DNA of 64,000 bases, from NCBI GenBank assembly GCA_002118135.1, contig BDIU01000313.1:1-64000 (forward strand), written 5' to 3'. The notes beneath the pieces are model-generated. The model searched no databases. It saw nothing but the letters and a program-made list of their open reading frames with translations, and was not told where the DNA came from. The DNA is from Trebouxia sp. TZW2008. Taxonomy: Eukaryota > Chlorophyta > Trebouxiophyceae > Trebouxiales > Trebouxiaceae. Every line of letters starts with the position of its first letter. Position 1 is the first letter of the stretch. The position numbers were made by a program, and so were the translations under genes. Positions 11,082 through 22,600 of this stretch are shown one piece after another.

Positions 11082-14000
11082 ATGACTACGACCCAACACA
11101 TCAGCTTAAGGCACAGACACAGACAGAACCACAATCGATGCGAGACCCGCTGTGCAGACGGACCGATGTCGATCGCAAAACAGATCGGCTTTGCTGTTGC
11201 AGCTGTAGGCGGTTCTGTGATCCTTTGGCGGTACCTGACGAGCGCACGGTCCGGAGTTCCACTTGCAGATGGTTACGACGACTTGACCGGTGAGACTGCA
11301 TTCACAGCCTAAGATGCCATGTAGCCATATATGATGCTGGTGCGCTTGAAGTTGCTTCGCGACATTGAGCGGTTCTGCACGCTTTGCGCAGTGTGTGCTG
11401 CACCGAGTGATGCGGTCAGCTGACGTACAGTCTACATGCATATGCAGGCCCGGTTTCGTTTTCCGCTAGGGTCATAGCAGGTGTGCCTCATCCTGATACG
11501 ATTGCCGCACTCGCTATGGTTTGCTGGGCTCTCTGGGATGGTCGTCGAGCTGGACTTCTGCTGTTGCTTTTGCAGCGTACAGGGCGGTTGAGACAAAGGA
11601 AGTCGATGCCCTCTTTCAAGATGGGATGGCGGAAGATTTGGCAGGGCCAGCAGCCATGCGACAAGTAAGATACACCTCCTCTTGTACGCTGCAGACAACG
11701 CGCTGCTTCCCAAGAGGCATAGCACCGAGCTCATGGTCTGTGCAAATTTTAAGCTTATAAGCCTTGCTCGAAACAGGCCACGACAGCCTGCTGTGGGCCT
11801 GGATGCATCTCTCTTTGGCTCGCCGCTACAGCACGTCAGTCAGCATCTGCCACCACAATTGGCAAGAAAATCCAATTTGTTTTGTGGTCAAGCAAAGCAA
11901 GAACAACCTAAAACTTCAAAACCTGCTTGCGCTTATAAGTACTGTGAACGCAGCTGTTTGTGTTGCTGTAGGCATACGTAGAGCTGGCCAGCAAGAAGGT
12001 GAATGCTCACAGCAACGGTCACAGCAGTGGTGACATAAGTATGCAGCCTGTCCTGGAGCAGAAGTCACACAAGCAGCAAGCACAGCGGCAATACTGCGTC
12101 ACAAGATTTGCTTTGAGGACAAAACTCATTGATGACAAGATTCTTGAAGCGCTGCATGAGCACAGGATGTCAGAACATCAGCTTCTGCCAGTGAAGCAGG
12201 TTGTGGTGCTGGGAGCTGGCATGGATACAAGACCATGGAGATTGCCATTGCCAGAAGGTGATCATATGTGGCATGCATTAGGCTGAATGTGTGCTATATT
12301 CAATCTCTGGTGTCTCATACAATCAGAGAGACCAACAATTTACATGTCACAAGACTTGCATTGCTTACTGCTGCAATGTTGCACGCTCTGTTCGAGTGAA
12401 TTTGCAGTACTAGCTTTCAAGCCTGCTCATTGACTTGTCACAAGGCATGTACCGTATAGTGAGAATGACCGCAGTCAAGCTTTGAGCTGTAGTGCATGCC
12501 ACCCCTTGATGTACAGACTACAATCAGCAGCACGGCAACAGCTTGAGTTAGCGCCACTCCTGTTGTGCACTTCCTCTGCTGCACAGCTTGGCTTCATAAT
12601 GGGTTCTGATCAATAGTGAATTCTGATAAATAGTGGGTTCTGATCGATGGTGGATTCTGATCAGCATGGCTCAGACTGATAGCTTGCAACGCCAGCAAGC
12701 TGTAGAGGCTGTGCCATCATGAATTCTTCAGCAGTTTGGAAAACAACAATGCCCTGGAGATAAGTTGGCCAGACATGAAGCATCACATGCAGGTGTGAAA
12801 TGGTTCGAGGTGGACATGCCTGATGTCTTGGCAGCAAAAAACAAGGGCTTGCAGCGTGCAAATGCCCAAACATCGCGTGAGCAACAAGGCTGCACACACC
12901 AGTTGCAGGCTGAAAGGTTCAGCAATTTCTCTGCTGACTTGAATCAGAGGCAAGCTTCAGTGCACTTTTCTGCAGCTATGATGCATGGCGACTGCTAGCA
13001 CTATTCAGCAAGATGTGATACTACACAGTGGTACTGATGATATCCAACACTGTGACAGTGTATGCATTTATACATGGATCATGTGTTTATTCATGGATAA
13101 CCAACCTCTGAATCCCTAAAGGGTGCTGTGCTAAGCAAGCTGTCACAGCTTTTCTGTGCTCTGTGACCTCATCATTCACGTGTGAGAGTGTGACGTAGTG
13201 TTACCACATGACATCCATGGCACTGATGGTGCCAGGGAAAAGGTCCCTGGTTCAATTCTAGCATGCCGAGTCATTAGAGTCAGATGCATTTTGGTTGTCA
13301 ATTGAATGCGCATGTCATGTGGCAGTCCTCAGTCCTTGTGAGGAATAATCTGTGCACGTGGTCTACTATTGCGCCCTGAAAGCACACATCATTTGCGTCG
13401 CATTGCTGCTTCCCTGTATGAAGCAGCACCGGCTACTTTATGTGACACTGCTGGAGCTTTGATGACTTCGTTTCTGAGTGCACGGCGGCGTTGAGACTAT
13501 GTTTGCATGCACAGGGATTGCATCACAACACTCACTGCCAAGGGCTGGTCCAGCAGTGATGTCCCAGTGTGGCTGGTGAAAGGTCATCCATGAAACTAAC
13601 CCAGGACGCATCTGAACAGCTGCTGACAGACTCCTGTGGGTGTTTGTGCATAAGTCAAGACTCTCATGTGCAGGGATTGGATCACAAAGCTCACTGCTAA
13701 GCGCTGGCCCAGGGGTCAGCCTACACTGTGGCTGGCAGAACACCTTCTCGTGAAACTGACCCAGGATGCATCTGAACAGCTGCTGACGGACTTGTGCACA
13801 TGGCTGCTGTGTGCAGGGATTGGATCACAAAGCTCACTGCAGAGGCTGGTCCAGTGGTGAACCCACAGTGTGACTGGGGTACAGTTCTCTTGTATCTGAC
13901 CCAAGATGCAACTGAACAGCTGCTGACAGACTTCTGTGCATGATAACTTGAGGCTGCTGTGTGCAGGGGTTGGATCACAAAGCTTACAGCAAAGGGCTGG

Positions 14001-15641
14001 TTTAGTGGTGAGTCCACATTGTGGCTGGCAGAAGGCCTTCTCATGTATCTGAGCCAGAACCCGTCTGAGCAGCTGCTGACAGCCTCTGTACATGATGAGT
14101 CATGGCTGCTGTGCGCAGGGATTGGATCACACACCTCATTGCAAAGGGCTGGTCTTAGTGGTGACCCACAGTGTGGCTGGTAGAAGGTTCCCCCATGAAA
14201 CTAACCCAGGACGCATCTGAACAGCTGCTGACAGACTCCTGTGGCTATTTGTGCATGATTAGTCACGGCTATTGTGTGCAGGGATTGGATCACAAAGCTC
14301 GTTGCAAAGGGCTGGTCCAGGAGTGAGCCTACACTGTGGCTGGCAGAATCCTTTTGATGAAACTAACCCAGGAAGCATCTGAACAGCTGCTGACAGACTT
14401 GTGCACATGATAACTTAACGCTGCTGTGTGCAGGGATTGGATCACAAAGCTCACTACAAAGGACTGGTCCAGTGATGAGCCTACAGTGTGGCTGGCAGAA
14501 GGCCTTCTCATGTATCTGACCCAGGACGCATCTGAACAGCTGCTGACAGACATGGCTGGTGAGAGTCTGCACAGTCTGATTTGCTGTGTCATGACTGCCT
14601 CACTCTGCTGGGCAAGGCTGCCAAAGACTTGCCCTTACATGTCTGCGCATTGTGTCAGGGTCTTGTCATTGGTGTCCTGTTGTCAGTGTGTTGAGGTCAA
14701 TGTACAGGCTTGAGCTAAATGTGCTTTTGAGACTCAAAGGTCACTTAGGCATGAGAGTATCTGCGACACCACTCACACCTAAGCTGATGCATATGCCGCA
14801 CAATTCCGCACACAGAGTGTAGTGGTTACAGTCGACGATGCTGAGGCTGCTGCATCTGTATCAAGCTGAATCCTGACTGAAGCTGTGCTGTAAGTTGCCG
14901 ACCATGAGTGCCAAGTCAAGCAAAACTTGACGTTTCAAGTGTGGGATGACTACCTGAAAACTGAAAAGCTAAATGTGCTTTTACAAGGCTGCTACAAGGC
15001 TGCATGTGCAGACCCACATGAACGCATGATTGTCAGTGTAACTTTTTTGTGTACTGGTTCAGTGTACAGGCTTGAGCTTTGTATGAATGTCTCAACACAC
15101 TCACTGCTGCACGTGCAGAGAACTCTGCAAAGGGCAGCGTCTTGCTGGCGCAGTTATTCCGCGCTTCTGCAAAGCAATTCAGTGAAGACTACTACAAGAG
15201 CAATGGGAACTCACAACTGCAGGAGTTGCATAACACCTTCAAGGCTTATGTACCAGATGATTATGAGAAGGTGAGACACATCATTAGACGCATGACATCT
15301 GCAATGACACTGTGCACGGCCAGATTTGTCTGCTGTACAGCCAAATTTGTCTGCTGTACTCAAGTGTGTGACTTCATTCCAACCTCGTAATTTGTGGCAT
15401 GTACGGTATGCCAATGTCTGATGGTCTCTATCTTGGTTATGTTCGTTGCTTACACATGGCTTGAGGTGCAATGCTGCTGAACGATTCTGTCCTGGTGCAG
15501 TACCTCAAGAAGTATGGATGGGCAGTGCAAACAGGGTACACAAATGCTGAGCTGAACAAAGTTGTGGCACCTCATCTTGAAGGCGATGACGACTTTGCCA
15601 GCGGCAACAATGCTCTGTATGTGGAGGCCTTCTCAATGTAA
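11082..15641 (+). CDS. SAM-dependent methyltransferase, COG3315/TIGR00027 type
   Basis: This is probably an O- or carboxyl-methyltransferase of the leucine carboxyl methyltransferase-like family; the substrate is unknown. Exon 1 (11082-11289) includes a hydrophobic anchor (IGFAVAAVGGSVILWRYL). Later exons match the family in order: WTSAVAFAAYRAVETKEVDA with LFQDGMAEDLAG (to about 11667), then TRFALRTKLIDD and the SAM motif VVVLGAGMDTRPWRLP (about 11972-12258), then VKWFEVDMPDVLA (about 12792-12890). Next comes the DW...WLAEGLLMYL exon (array at 13514-14550). The last exons carry SAKGSVLLAQLF (about 15118-15270) and KKYGWAVQTGYTNAEL (about 15500-15641), ending in a stop. The first part of the WTSAV exon has an unresolved frame. 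The oddity is seven tandem copies of one exon. The family is common in actinobacteria, so ancient transfer is possible. Confidence 0.8.
12598..12668 (+). repeat. 17-bp minisatellite, four copies
   Basis: TTCTGATCAATAGTGAA, TTCTGATAAATAGTGGG, TTCTGATCGATGGTGGA and a partial fourth unit lie in the methyltransferase intron before the VKWFEVDMPDVLA exon. Confidence 0.85.
13514..14560 (+). repeat. Seven-copy tandem exon array in methyltransferase gene
   Basis: An exon of about 115 bp with its intron flanks is repeated seven times. The conserved GGATTG or GGTTGG start of each copy lies near 13514, 13673, 13816, 13966, 14118, 14281 and 14433 (period 143-163 bp). Every copy begins after a TG(C/T)(A/G)CAG-like acceptor and ends near GAACAGCTGCTGACAG. 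Copies 4 and 7 keep the canonical WLAEGLLMYL reading. Copy 2 reads WLAEHLLVKL. Copies 1, 3, 5 and 6 carry indels or lost residues in the motif (copy 1: WLVKGH; copy 3: a TGA in place of TGG). Only copy 7 runs on into TDMAG and a GTGAG donor. Confidence 0.92.
15314..15360 (+). repeat. 21-bp direct repeat, two copies
   Basis: CCAGATTTGTCTGCTGTACAG is followed at once by CCAAATTTGTCTGCTGTACTC, within an intron near the 3' end of the methyltransferase gene. Confidence 0.8.
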
Positions 15642-16008
15642 CTTGCTTAACTTTCCCTGGCCTTCCTTGAGAACCCAATTTATACGCAAATGGATGACCC
15701 TTTCCCCTCCCTGCTGTCCAGTACCCATGGCCCATGCTGTTGCTCATTGTGCAATTTGGAAAGTTCTAATAGCAGATGTTCATTTTGTCATGTAACGTGC
15801 AGATGATTTTCTTGTCTGCAGCCTGCACCTTCGGATGTGTTGTGCAGACTTGTACAGTGAACAGGGCGTAGCGTTTGTTCAGCGTCATTGCAATAACGCA
15901 GTCCACTGGCTTTGGCACAAGCACTTTCAGCAATACTCAAGACTGCAAAGGTACCGAAGAAGCAGGTGCAAGCAGGATGCATCTGTGTTGGTCATATGTA
16001 GAGAAGTG
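15642..16008. other. No supported gene
   Basis: This is the spacer after the methyltransferase stop. TGTAA, the usual polyadenylation motif of green algae, overlaps the stop at about 15638 and recurs at about 15792. Both are possible but unproven 3'-end signals. Confidence 0.3.
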
Positions 16009-16391
16009 TCAACTTTGGCTTTGATACAGCCTTCGGCCGTGGTCTCTTCTGTTCCAACTCTGCTTGCTGAGGCACTGCACATTTTGGCGCTCTGAGACCA
16101 CCACCTCACTTCTTCCTCGGACGAAAAATTTGGTCCTCGGGGACAACTTGTTGACTAAGATGTCAGCTGGATCTGCACTTGCCTGCTCTTGATCGCGACA
16201 ACTCCGACGCTTGCGCATGCTGCGATGCTAGCATGGCCGCATCCTTTGCTGCGCACCACGAGAAATGAGTTCATTCGTCGAACGAGGTGGCCCAAACTCT
16301 TTCGGGTGGGGTTCTGCAACAAACCTTCGGCGGTCGACATTGCGTTTCGTGAGTTAGCCGCTAGGCAGATCGTGACTCCTGAGCTCGCCAT
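16009..16391 (-). CDS. Possible small minus-strand gene in CpG island
   Basis: Two overlapping minus-strand frames are open here: one from an ATG at 16391 (78 codons, to about 16155) and one from an ATG at 16218 (69 codons, to 16009). The second includes PADILVNKLSPRTKFFVRGR, which looks protein-like. No family is recognised. Because the segment is CpG-rich and lies next to the lipase start, these frames may instead be by-products of a bidirectional promoter. Confidence 0.22.
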
Positions 16392-16696
16392 GTTTTGCCG
16401 AGGCCAGCGTCTTCAACTTGTCAGCACGCACTGTCAGACGACACCTCCGACCGACTGTGCAAGCTTTCGGAATCTCTTAGGATCAGCTTGAACGAAACAC
16501 CCCGCGAGACGGCAGCGATTGATAGTTTTCGCCAGTTTGAGCTGCACACAAGTTGCCGAGCTTTGCGCGGTACGTGCACATTTTGGCTCGTTTTGATATC
16601 AGCGGCGCAGTGCATGCAGTCGGTCAATCTTTCAGGCTCTCCTCGCAGCTGACTCCAGTTCGGATCGTCAAGCGTTATTGCGCAGCAGTCGCCGGC
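16090..16696. promoter_or_regulatory. CpG-rich island upstream of lipase
   Basis: CpG-dense sequence (for example GATCGCGACAACTCCGACGC near 16193) contrasts with the CpG-poor gene bodies on either side. It ends at the lipase start codon, so promoter plus 5' leader is the most likely role. Confidence 0.5.
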
Positions 16697-19600
16697 ATGC
16701 CATCGGTAAGCCCTTCTCCAGGTTCAGCGTCGCCATGTAGCCGCCTGAGCCGCTGGCGCTGACTGTGCACTTCGTGAGCAGGCAGCAGACAAAAAGCCAG
16801 ACCCTGATAAGGATGTCATGCTGCGGGTCGAATGCATGTCATCTCGTAGTCTCAAGGTGAGCATTGTTCTGCTGTCAACAGCCACCATTCCATCCTCACC
16901 TTCACCATGCCTGAGTTGACATGACATTGCTTGTTACAGCATACACAACTGTGCAAGTGAGCTGTGCAGACTTCAGCCCTTCTTTCAGCATGCACAACTG
17001 TGCGAGTCAGCTGTGCAAAGTACAGCCTCTTCTCTGCATCTTGCACTGTTAATGCACAAAAGCGATGGAGCCAATGTCTTGCTGCAAGCCTCAGTCGTCT
17101 CATCAATGCTGTGCAGATTCTCATTTTCCAAGGCAATGCTGTTCGGTTGATATGCTTTGTCCTGCTGCTGCTCTTCATTGTTTTGGAGGCGACTCACCAT
17201 GCTGCCAATGGAAACAAGAGACTAGTCCTGGTAGCATCAGCAGTGATTGGCGCCTTAGTCTCTGCTGCACTTTTGGTGCTGGCATGTCTTCTGCTGCACA
17301 CCCTGGTGCAATTACACAAGCAAAAGAAGCACTGGTAAGCAATGCCTGTGACTTTTACAATTGTGCATTGGCATTGCGCTTATATTACAGCAAGTTGTGG
17401 TCTACTGTGCAAGTAGATACATTTGCTGTAAGCCTGGCCACAGTTTGTCTACGCCTGGCAGCTGCTGTGTTTCCTCTACATATTTCGCGCTGTTGCATCC
17501 TACTTGAGTCATAATTTGCAAGGCAATTTGACTGACCAAACATGAAGACAAATTTGTCTTGCAAAGCTGTGAGGCATAAGTGCCCGCACACAGCTGCTCT
17601 GCATCTTGTTGAGTATATTGCCATTCATTTGCTCAAGTTGCACTCAAGACAGGCTCAGCAGGCCCAGCTAGGTATCTACTGGAGCAACCATCTGTTCCAA
17701 TTTGGTCCTGTGCTGTGAAGTACATGCTACACACTTCTGCTGATTGCAGGACGCTCAGACGGCAACGATTGATAGTGCATATTGGCTTGTCAATTGGGTT
17801 TGTGGTGAGGCCTTTAAGTTGATTGATTGCTGAATGTATTGGTGATCAAGTCATCTCCAGCTCACAATGTTGCAAGCTTGTTGATGAGCACATGATGCCT
17901 GAAGCGACCGCGCCAATGCTGTTTTGTCATGACAAAATGATCAGTTAACCCAGCAAGCAACAGCAAATGCAAGTCCCACTTTGCATGTGGTGTGCAGTTT
18001 ATGGCCAGCCTGCTCTGGATGTCAGAAAACATCTATGCTGCGTTGCAGCATAGAAAATGTCACGACCTGTCCAGCTACTGCAGATGGGCTCAGCCAATTG
18101 TGTGGACCATGCTCAACTGTGTAAGCATTCACACACCCCATTATCTACCTGTGCTTATCAAAGCAGTTGCAGTTGCAGCTCGTCCGCTCTGCTGGCTTGA
18201 CAACAATGATGACAACAATGACATCTGCTGCATTGTAAGGTCCACTTGACCATGAGCATCATCATTTATTGTATCGCTTACGGTTGCAGCGTTTCCTGTG
18301 GTCAAGCTGCATGCCATGTGACTGAGCAGAATGCTGGTCTGACACGTTGTCATGTCTTGCGGACTGGCTATGTCTCTAGCCGTGTAGAATGACGTTCTGA
18401 CATATTTATTTTGGCCGTGCAGTGGCTGTGCCTCCATTTGCAGAAAACAATGTTTTGACATATTGATTTTGGTGGTGCAGTGGTTATGTCTCCAGTTGCT
18501 GCTAGCTCATGCAGCCACAGTGTGGACTGACGCCAAAGGCCAGCCAGTGCAACACTTCCTGTGTCTACGTAAGTCCTTGCCAGTGTTTGCCATCACATTA
18601 GTATTAGCAATGGTACCTGCATCTTCAATTGTTGCCACCACTCACGAGTCCAAAGCCGCCTACCTGTGATCAAGAATGTGCCATTTTGTTTTCAACCTGT
18701 ATATAGGGCTTGCTGTATCAGCTTCCTGAGGATTGTACACTTTGTACACTGCAAGCTCTGAATATACAGCATGTTGAAGCTTGAACATTAGCTTGTTGAA
18801 TTGCTGAGGCAAACACCATGGGCATGCAAGCTATGATTCTCATACAATATGCAAACAGCCACGATCGAGGATCAGCCGCTGTCCCATTTGATAGACCTGT
18901 TTGACAAGCTTTGATCACAATATGGCATGCTGCGCACAGCAGCTGTCATGCGTCACAGGCAATGCTTCTGCAAAGTCCCTGAATCATTCTGTGGCTGTCT
19001 AGTGTATTCACAGGAAGGTAGCGTGTAGATCACATTGTTGCAATTGTTCTCATTTAAGCAATGCCAGTGCCGGCATCATTGAGCCATGTGCTGCAGCGTT
19101 GACCAATTACCTCTGCAGAATGTTACAGATCCTCTAAGTTGGACTGCCTGACACAAATGTGTGGAGGCAGCTCATTGCTTGGTACGCATCTGGTTGCATC
19201 ATGGACCCATTAGAATGCATGTAAGCAATGATAGTGAAGAATTTGAACTGCAGGTCCACAGTCTGTGGAGCGTGCCAAGTACAGACCTGCATTGGTGTTT
19301 GATGCGCCCTGGCTTATACACCTGCCCAAGCTCATTCCCTGGTGGGTTGCTATAATAATAATGATAATAAGAGTTACATGTTCCAGCATATACTGCTAGG
19401 TATGTGTGGCACAAGTCCTATCTCGCCAGGGGGTTGCTACCACCCCATGCATCTGTATTCCTCAGCATCAATGTTGTTGAGATCTTTACACATTCCAGCA
19501 GATGTGCTAGGTGTGTGTGACCCAAGTCCTGTCTCGCCAGGCAGGCTTGTTCTGAGCACCTTGGTAATGCATGCCTCAGCATTGGTCAGTATCAGTTCAG

Positions 19601-22600
19601 GTTTTCTGAGGCAAAGTGTGATCTTGCAAGCTTGTTCTGTGGTTGGTGACAACAGCTTGTCTCGCGAACTGTGCACTATCTGCTCAGCTCTCAATTTGTC
19701 TGTTTTGTGATTTACATTGTTTGCAAGTGTTTGATAACAGGTGACTTCATGGTCCAAAATGCATGAGATGCTGAGTAGCATCTGCTGTGTGTTGGGCAGC
19801 ACAATGCGCTTTCTTGATCAGGAGAATCCTGATTCACCGCAATTCATTCGTCCATTGCTGTAATAGATTAAAATGCTGAGCAAAGGGCATCCTCCAAGGC
19901 CACCTTGCCGTAGTGTTTGATACTCTGCACGCTTTGCTGTTGTTGACAAACGATTGTACAACCATCTTAGGGTCATGTTTCTGGAAAATAGCTGCACTCG
20001 GAAGCTTTGGTCATAATCAGAGATGGTTTCAGGCACTGCTGTCATGCTCTGTGCTCTGCCTGCCCAGAGTGCGCGAGTGTCAGGCAGTTGATAACATTCA
20101 AATGTCCCTAGTTGCTGGGTTACACAGCCTGCCTGGCAAGCGTGTGCTACCGAATTAGTTAACAAGGGCGTGAGTGGCTTGGTTGGTGTCATGCAGGCTT
20201 ATTGTAGAGACAAGCATCGTACTGGAGATCATCTCACAGCCACGTGGTAAGAGCCACTCTCAACAGTATACTATCACATGTCTCTACACGCAGGCATCTG
20301 ATGTGTGTGTCGCAAACTATGCAACATTATTGTCATCAGTCGCATGTATTCTGATGAAATTCTGAAAGCCAGTCAGGTGCATACAGAAGCAAAATGCTGC
20401 CTCAAATTTAATCTGCCAAAGCCATTTCGTGTTGACGCCAATGAAGCCTTGACCTGCTCAAAGCGCTTGTTGAGTCATCAAGACAGATGCAAGCCATGAC
20501 TGATTGTGCAGGCCAACTAGCAGCATGTCAAGCAGATATTGCTTATGACTACAGTTCCTGCCACTACAACCACCCCTACAGATGGAACAAGATCTTGTCT
20601 TACATTGGTCTGGGAACTTACCTGTGTTACCACTTTTGGTACGTGAGGACTGGCCGAAAGTACCACAGCATGATACCATACAACTCCTTCAGGTACCAAA
20701 GCATGCCTGTTACCTGTTGTTTTTCACCTGTTGCCTAGTGCCTGTTGCGCGTTGCCCACTCCCTGTTGCCTGTTGCCTATTGCCCATTGCCTATTGCCTA
20801 TTGCCTATTGCCTTTTGCCTATTGCCCCTTGCGTTTTGCCTGTTGCTTGATGCCTGTTGCCTGTGGACCATGGCCTACGGCCTGTTGCCTGTCGTCTGTC
20901 ATCTGTTGCTTGCCGCCTGTTGCTCAATGCCTGTTGCCTGTTGCCTGTTGCCTGTTGCCTGTTGCCTGTTGCCTGTTGCCTGTTGCCTGTTGCTTTGTGC
21001 ACAACAAGAGCTGCATGAAGTACTTGGCAACCAGACGCACACCCTACTTTGTGCAAAGCATTGCCATGTTTGGTGAATTCATCACAATTGTTGCATGCTG
21101 CTACACTCGATGCAACAAACTCTTGATATAGGGACAGTGCAATAGGGACTGCTCCTTGCACTCAGACTGCAATGGTAGTCCTCAGTAAGGATAAATAAAA
21201 TGCATTGACTCTTTTCTTGGTATTTATACACAGGGAATACTGTGCATGCTGCTTGGTCTACAGTCTGAGTCGTGGTGTGCATGCTTGCAGGATTGCAAAC
21301 TGTCTGCTGCGCACCCAGGAAGGAAATGTGATTGGCATATCCAGCTATCTGCTGGTCTGTGCAGCTTGGATCCTGACAATTGTCTTCAGGCCTTCAGCCT
21401 GCATACCCTGCTCTCAAGCTTCCACTCACATTGTGTGTAAGTCTCCCTTCCTGCTTTGTCCTGGATTCAACAGTGATGATACTGATAGATCACATGTTCC
21501 AGCACATATGCTAAGTGTGTGGGGCAATAGTCCTGTTTCGGCAGGTGGGCTTGCTTTCAACGTCACGGTAAGGATATGTGGTGTTCTAACTGTCAAAATT
21601 TGGATAAAACAAGCAAATGTGCTAGACTTGATGCGCTTCATCTGCATGATCTGCTTTTGGTCTGCTGCTTCCTGCGCGGCATTAAGAGTTGCAAGCTATG
21701 CAAACTCACGCAAGCATCGGTGCTCTGCAGTGATCCTGGCAGCTGCCCGTCATGCTGTTGTCCATGTTGCCTTTTCAAGCCCCAAGATTGGTCTCTAGCA
21801 AGTCTCAATCATTTGAGATGGAAATCATGTCTCTGCCTGCACTGTGCTAGACTTGATGAGTTTCATCTGCATGCTTTGCTGCTGATTTGCTTTTTTTGGG
21901 CAGACATCACAGTGCTCTCAAGCTTTCAGTCACATTATTTTTGAATCCCCCATGCCTGCACTGATAATCTTCATCTTTACAACTTCTAGCGCATGTGCTG
22001 ACTGTTGGCGAAGTCTCCCGTGCTGCACTGTATGGGGCTTGATCAGCTTCATCTGCATGCTCTCTTCTTCTTCTGCTTCTTCCTGCATGCTATCAAGAGT
22101 TGCAAGCTATGCAACTTCACGCAAGCATTGGTGCTCTGCAGTGATCCTGGCAGCAGCTCGCCTTGCTGTTGTCCATGTTCAGCCCCAAGATTGGTCTCTA
22201 GCAAGTTTCAACCATTTAAGATGGACATCATGTCTCTGCCTGTACTGTGCTAGATTTGATGAGCTTCACCTGCACGCTTGGCTGTTCAAATGCTTGTTCC
22301 TGCATGTCATCAAGAGTTACAAGCTACCTCAACCTGACTCAAGCAATGATGCTCTGCAGTGATCCTGGCAGCTGCCCGTCTTGCTGTCGTCCATTTTGCC
22401 TTTTTCAGCCCCAAGATTGGATGTGCTGACGACCCAGTCTTTCTTCAGGTCAGCAAATCACCATACCTATACAAAAATTATCTTTGTATTGACTGCTTTA
22501 ACTACCGAGAAATGTGTCCTTACATCAAATTGTCCTTACTCAGAGGGACGACTGCAGTTAGAATGCAGTGATTGGTTACCAATAGCGTCGTCCTTATGTT

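Noticed and set aside
13225..13265. tRNA-like T-arm (GGTCCCTGGTTCAATTCTAGC)
   Set aside because: No matching acceptor, D-arm or anticodon stem can be formed around it.
13514..14560. CRISPR-like regular array
   Set aside because: The repeated units are long (about 115 bp of each 150 bp), degenerate and code for a conserved enzyme motif with splice sites. This is a eukaryotic exon array.
13716..14592. Long minus-strand frames (up to 137 codons) opposite the methyltransferase exon array
   Set aside because: They are antisense to the seven exon copies and repeat with the same period. The plus strand encodes the family motif.
20705..20998. Internal telomere repeat
   Set aside because: The unit is 7 bp, but CCTGTTG/CAACAGG is not the TTTAGGG-type plant/algal telomere sequence.
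20582..21161. Long open frames on both strands across the CCTGTTG array
   Set aside because: A 7-bp unit without stops stays open in all frames; the leucine/cysteine/alanine-rich products reflect the repeat, not a gene.
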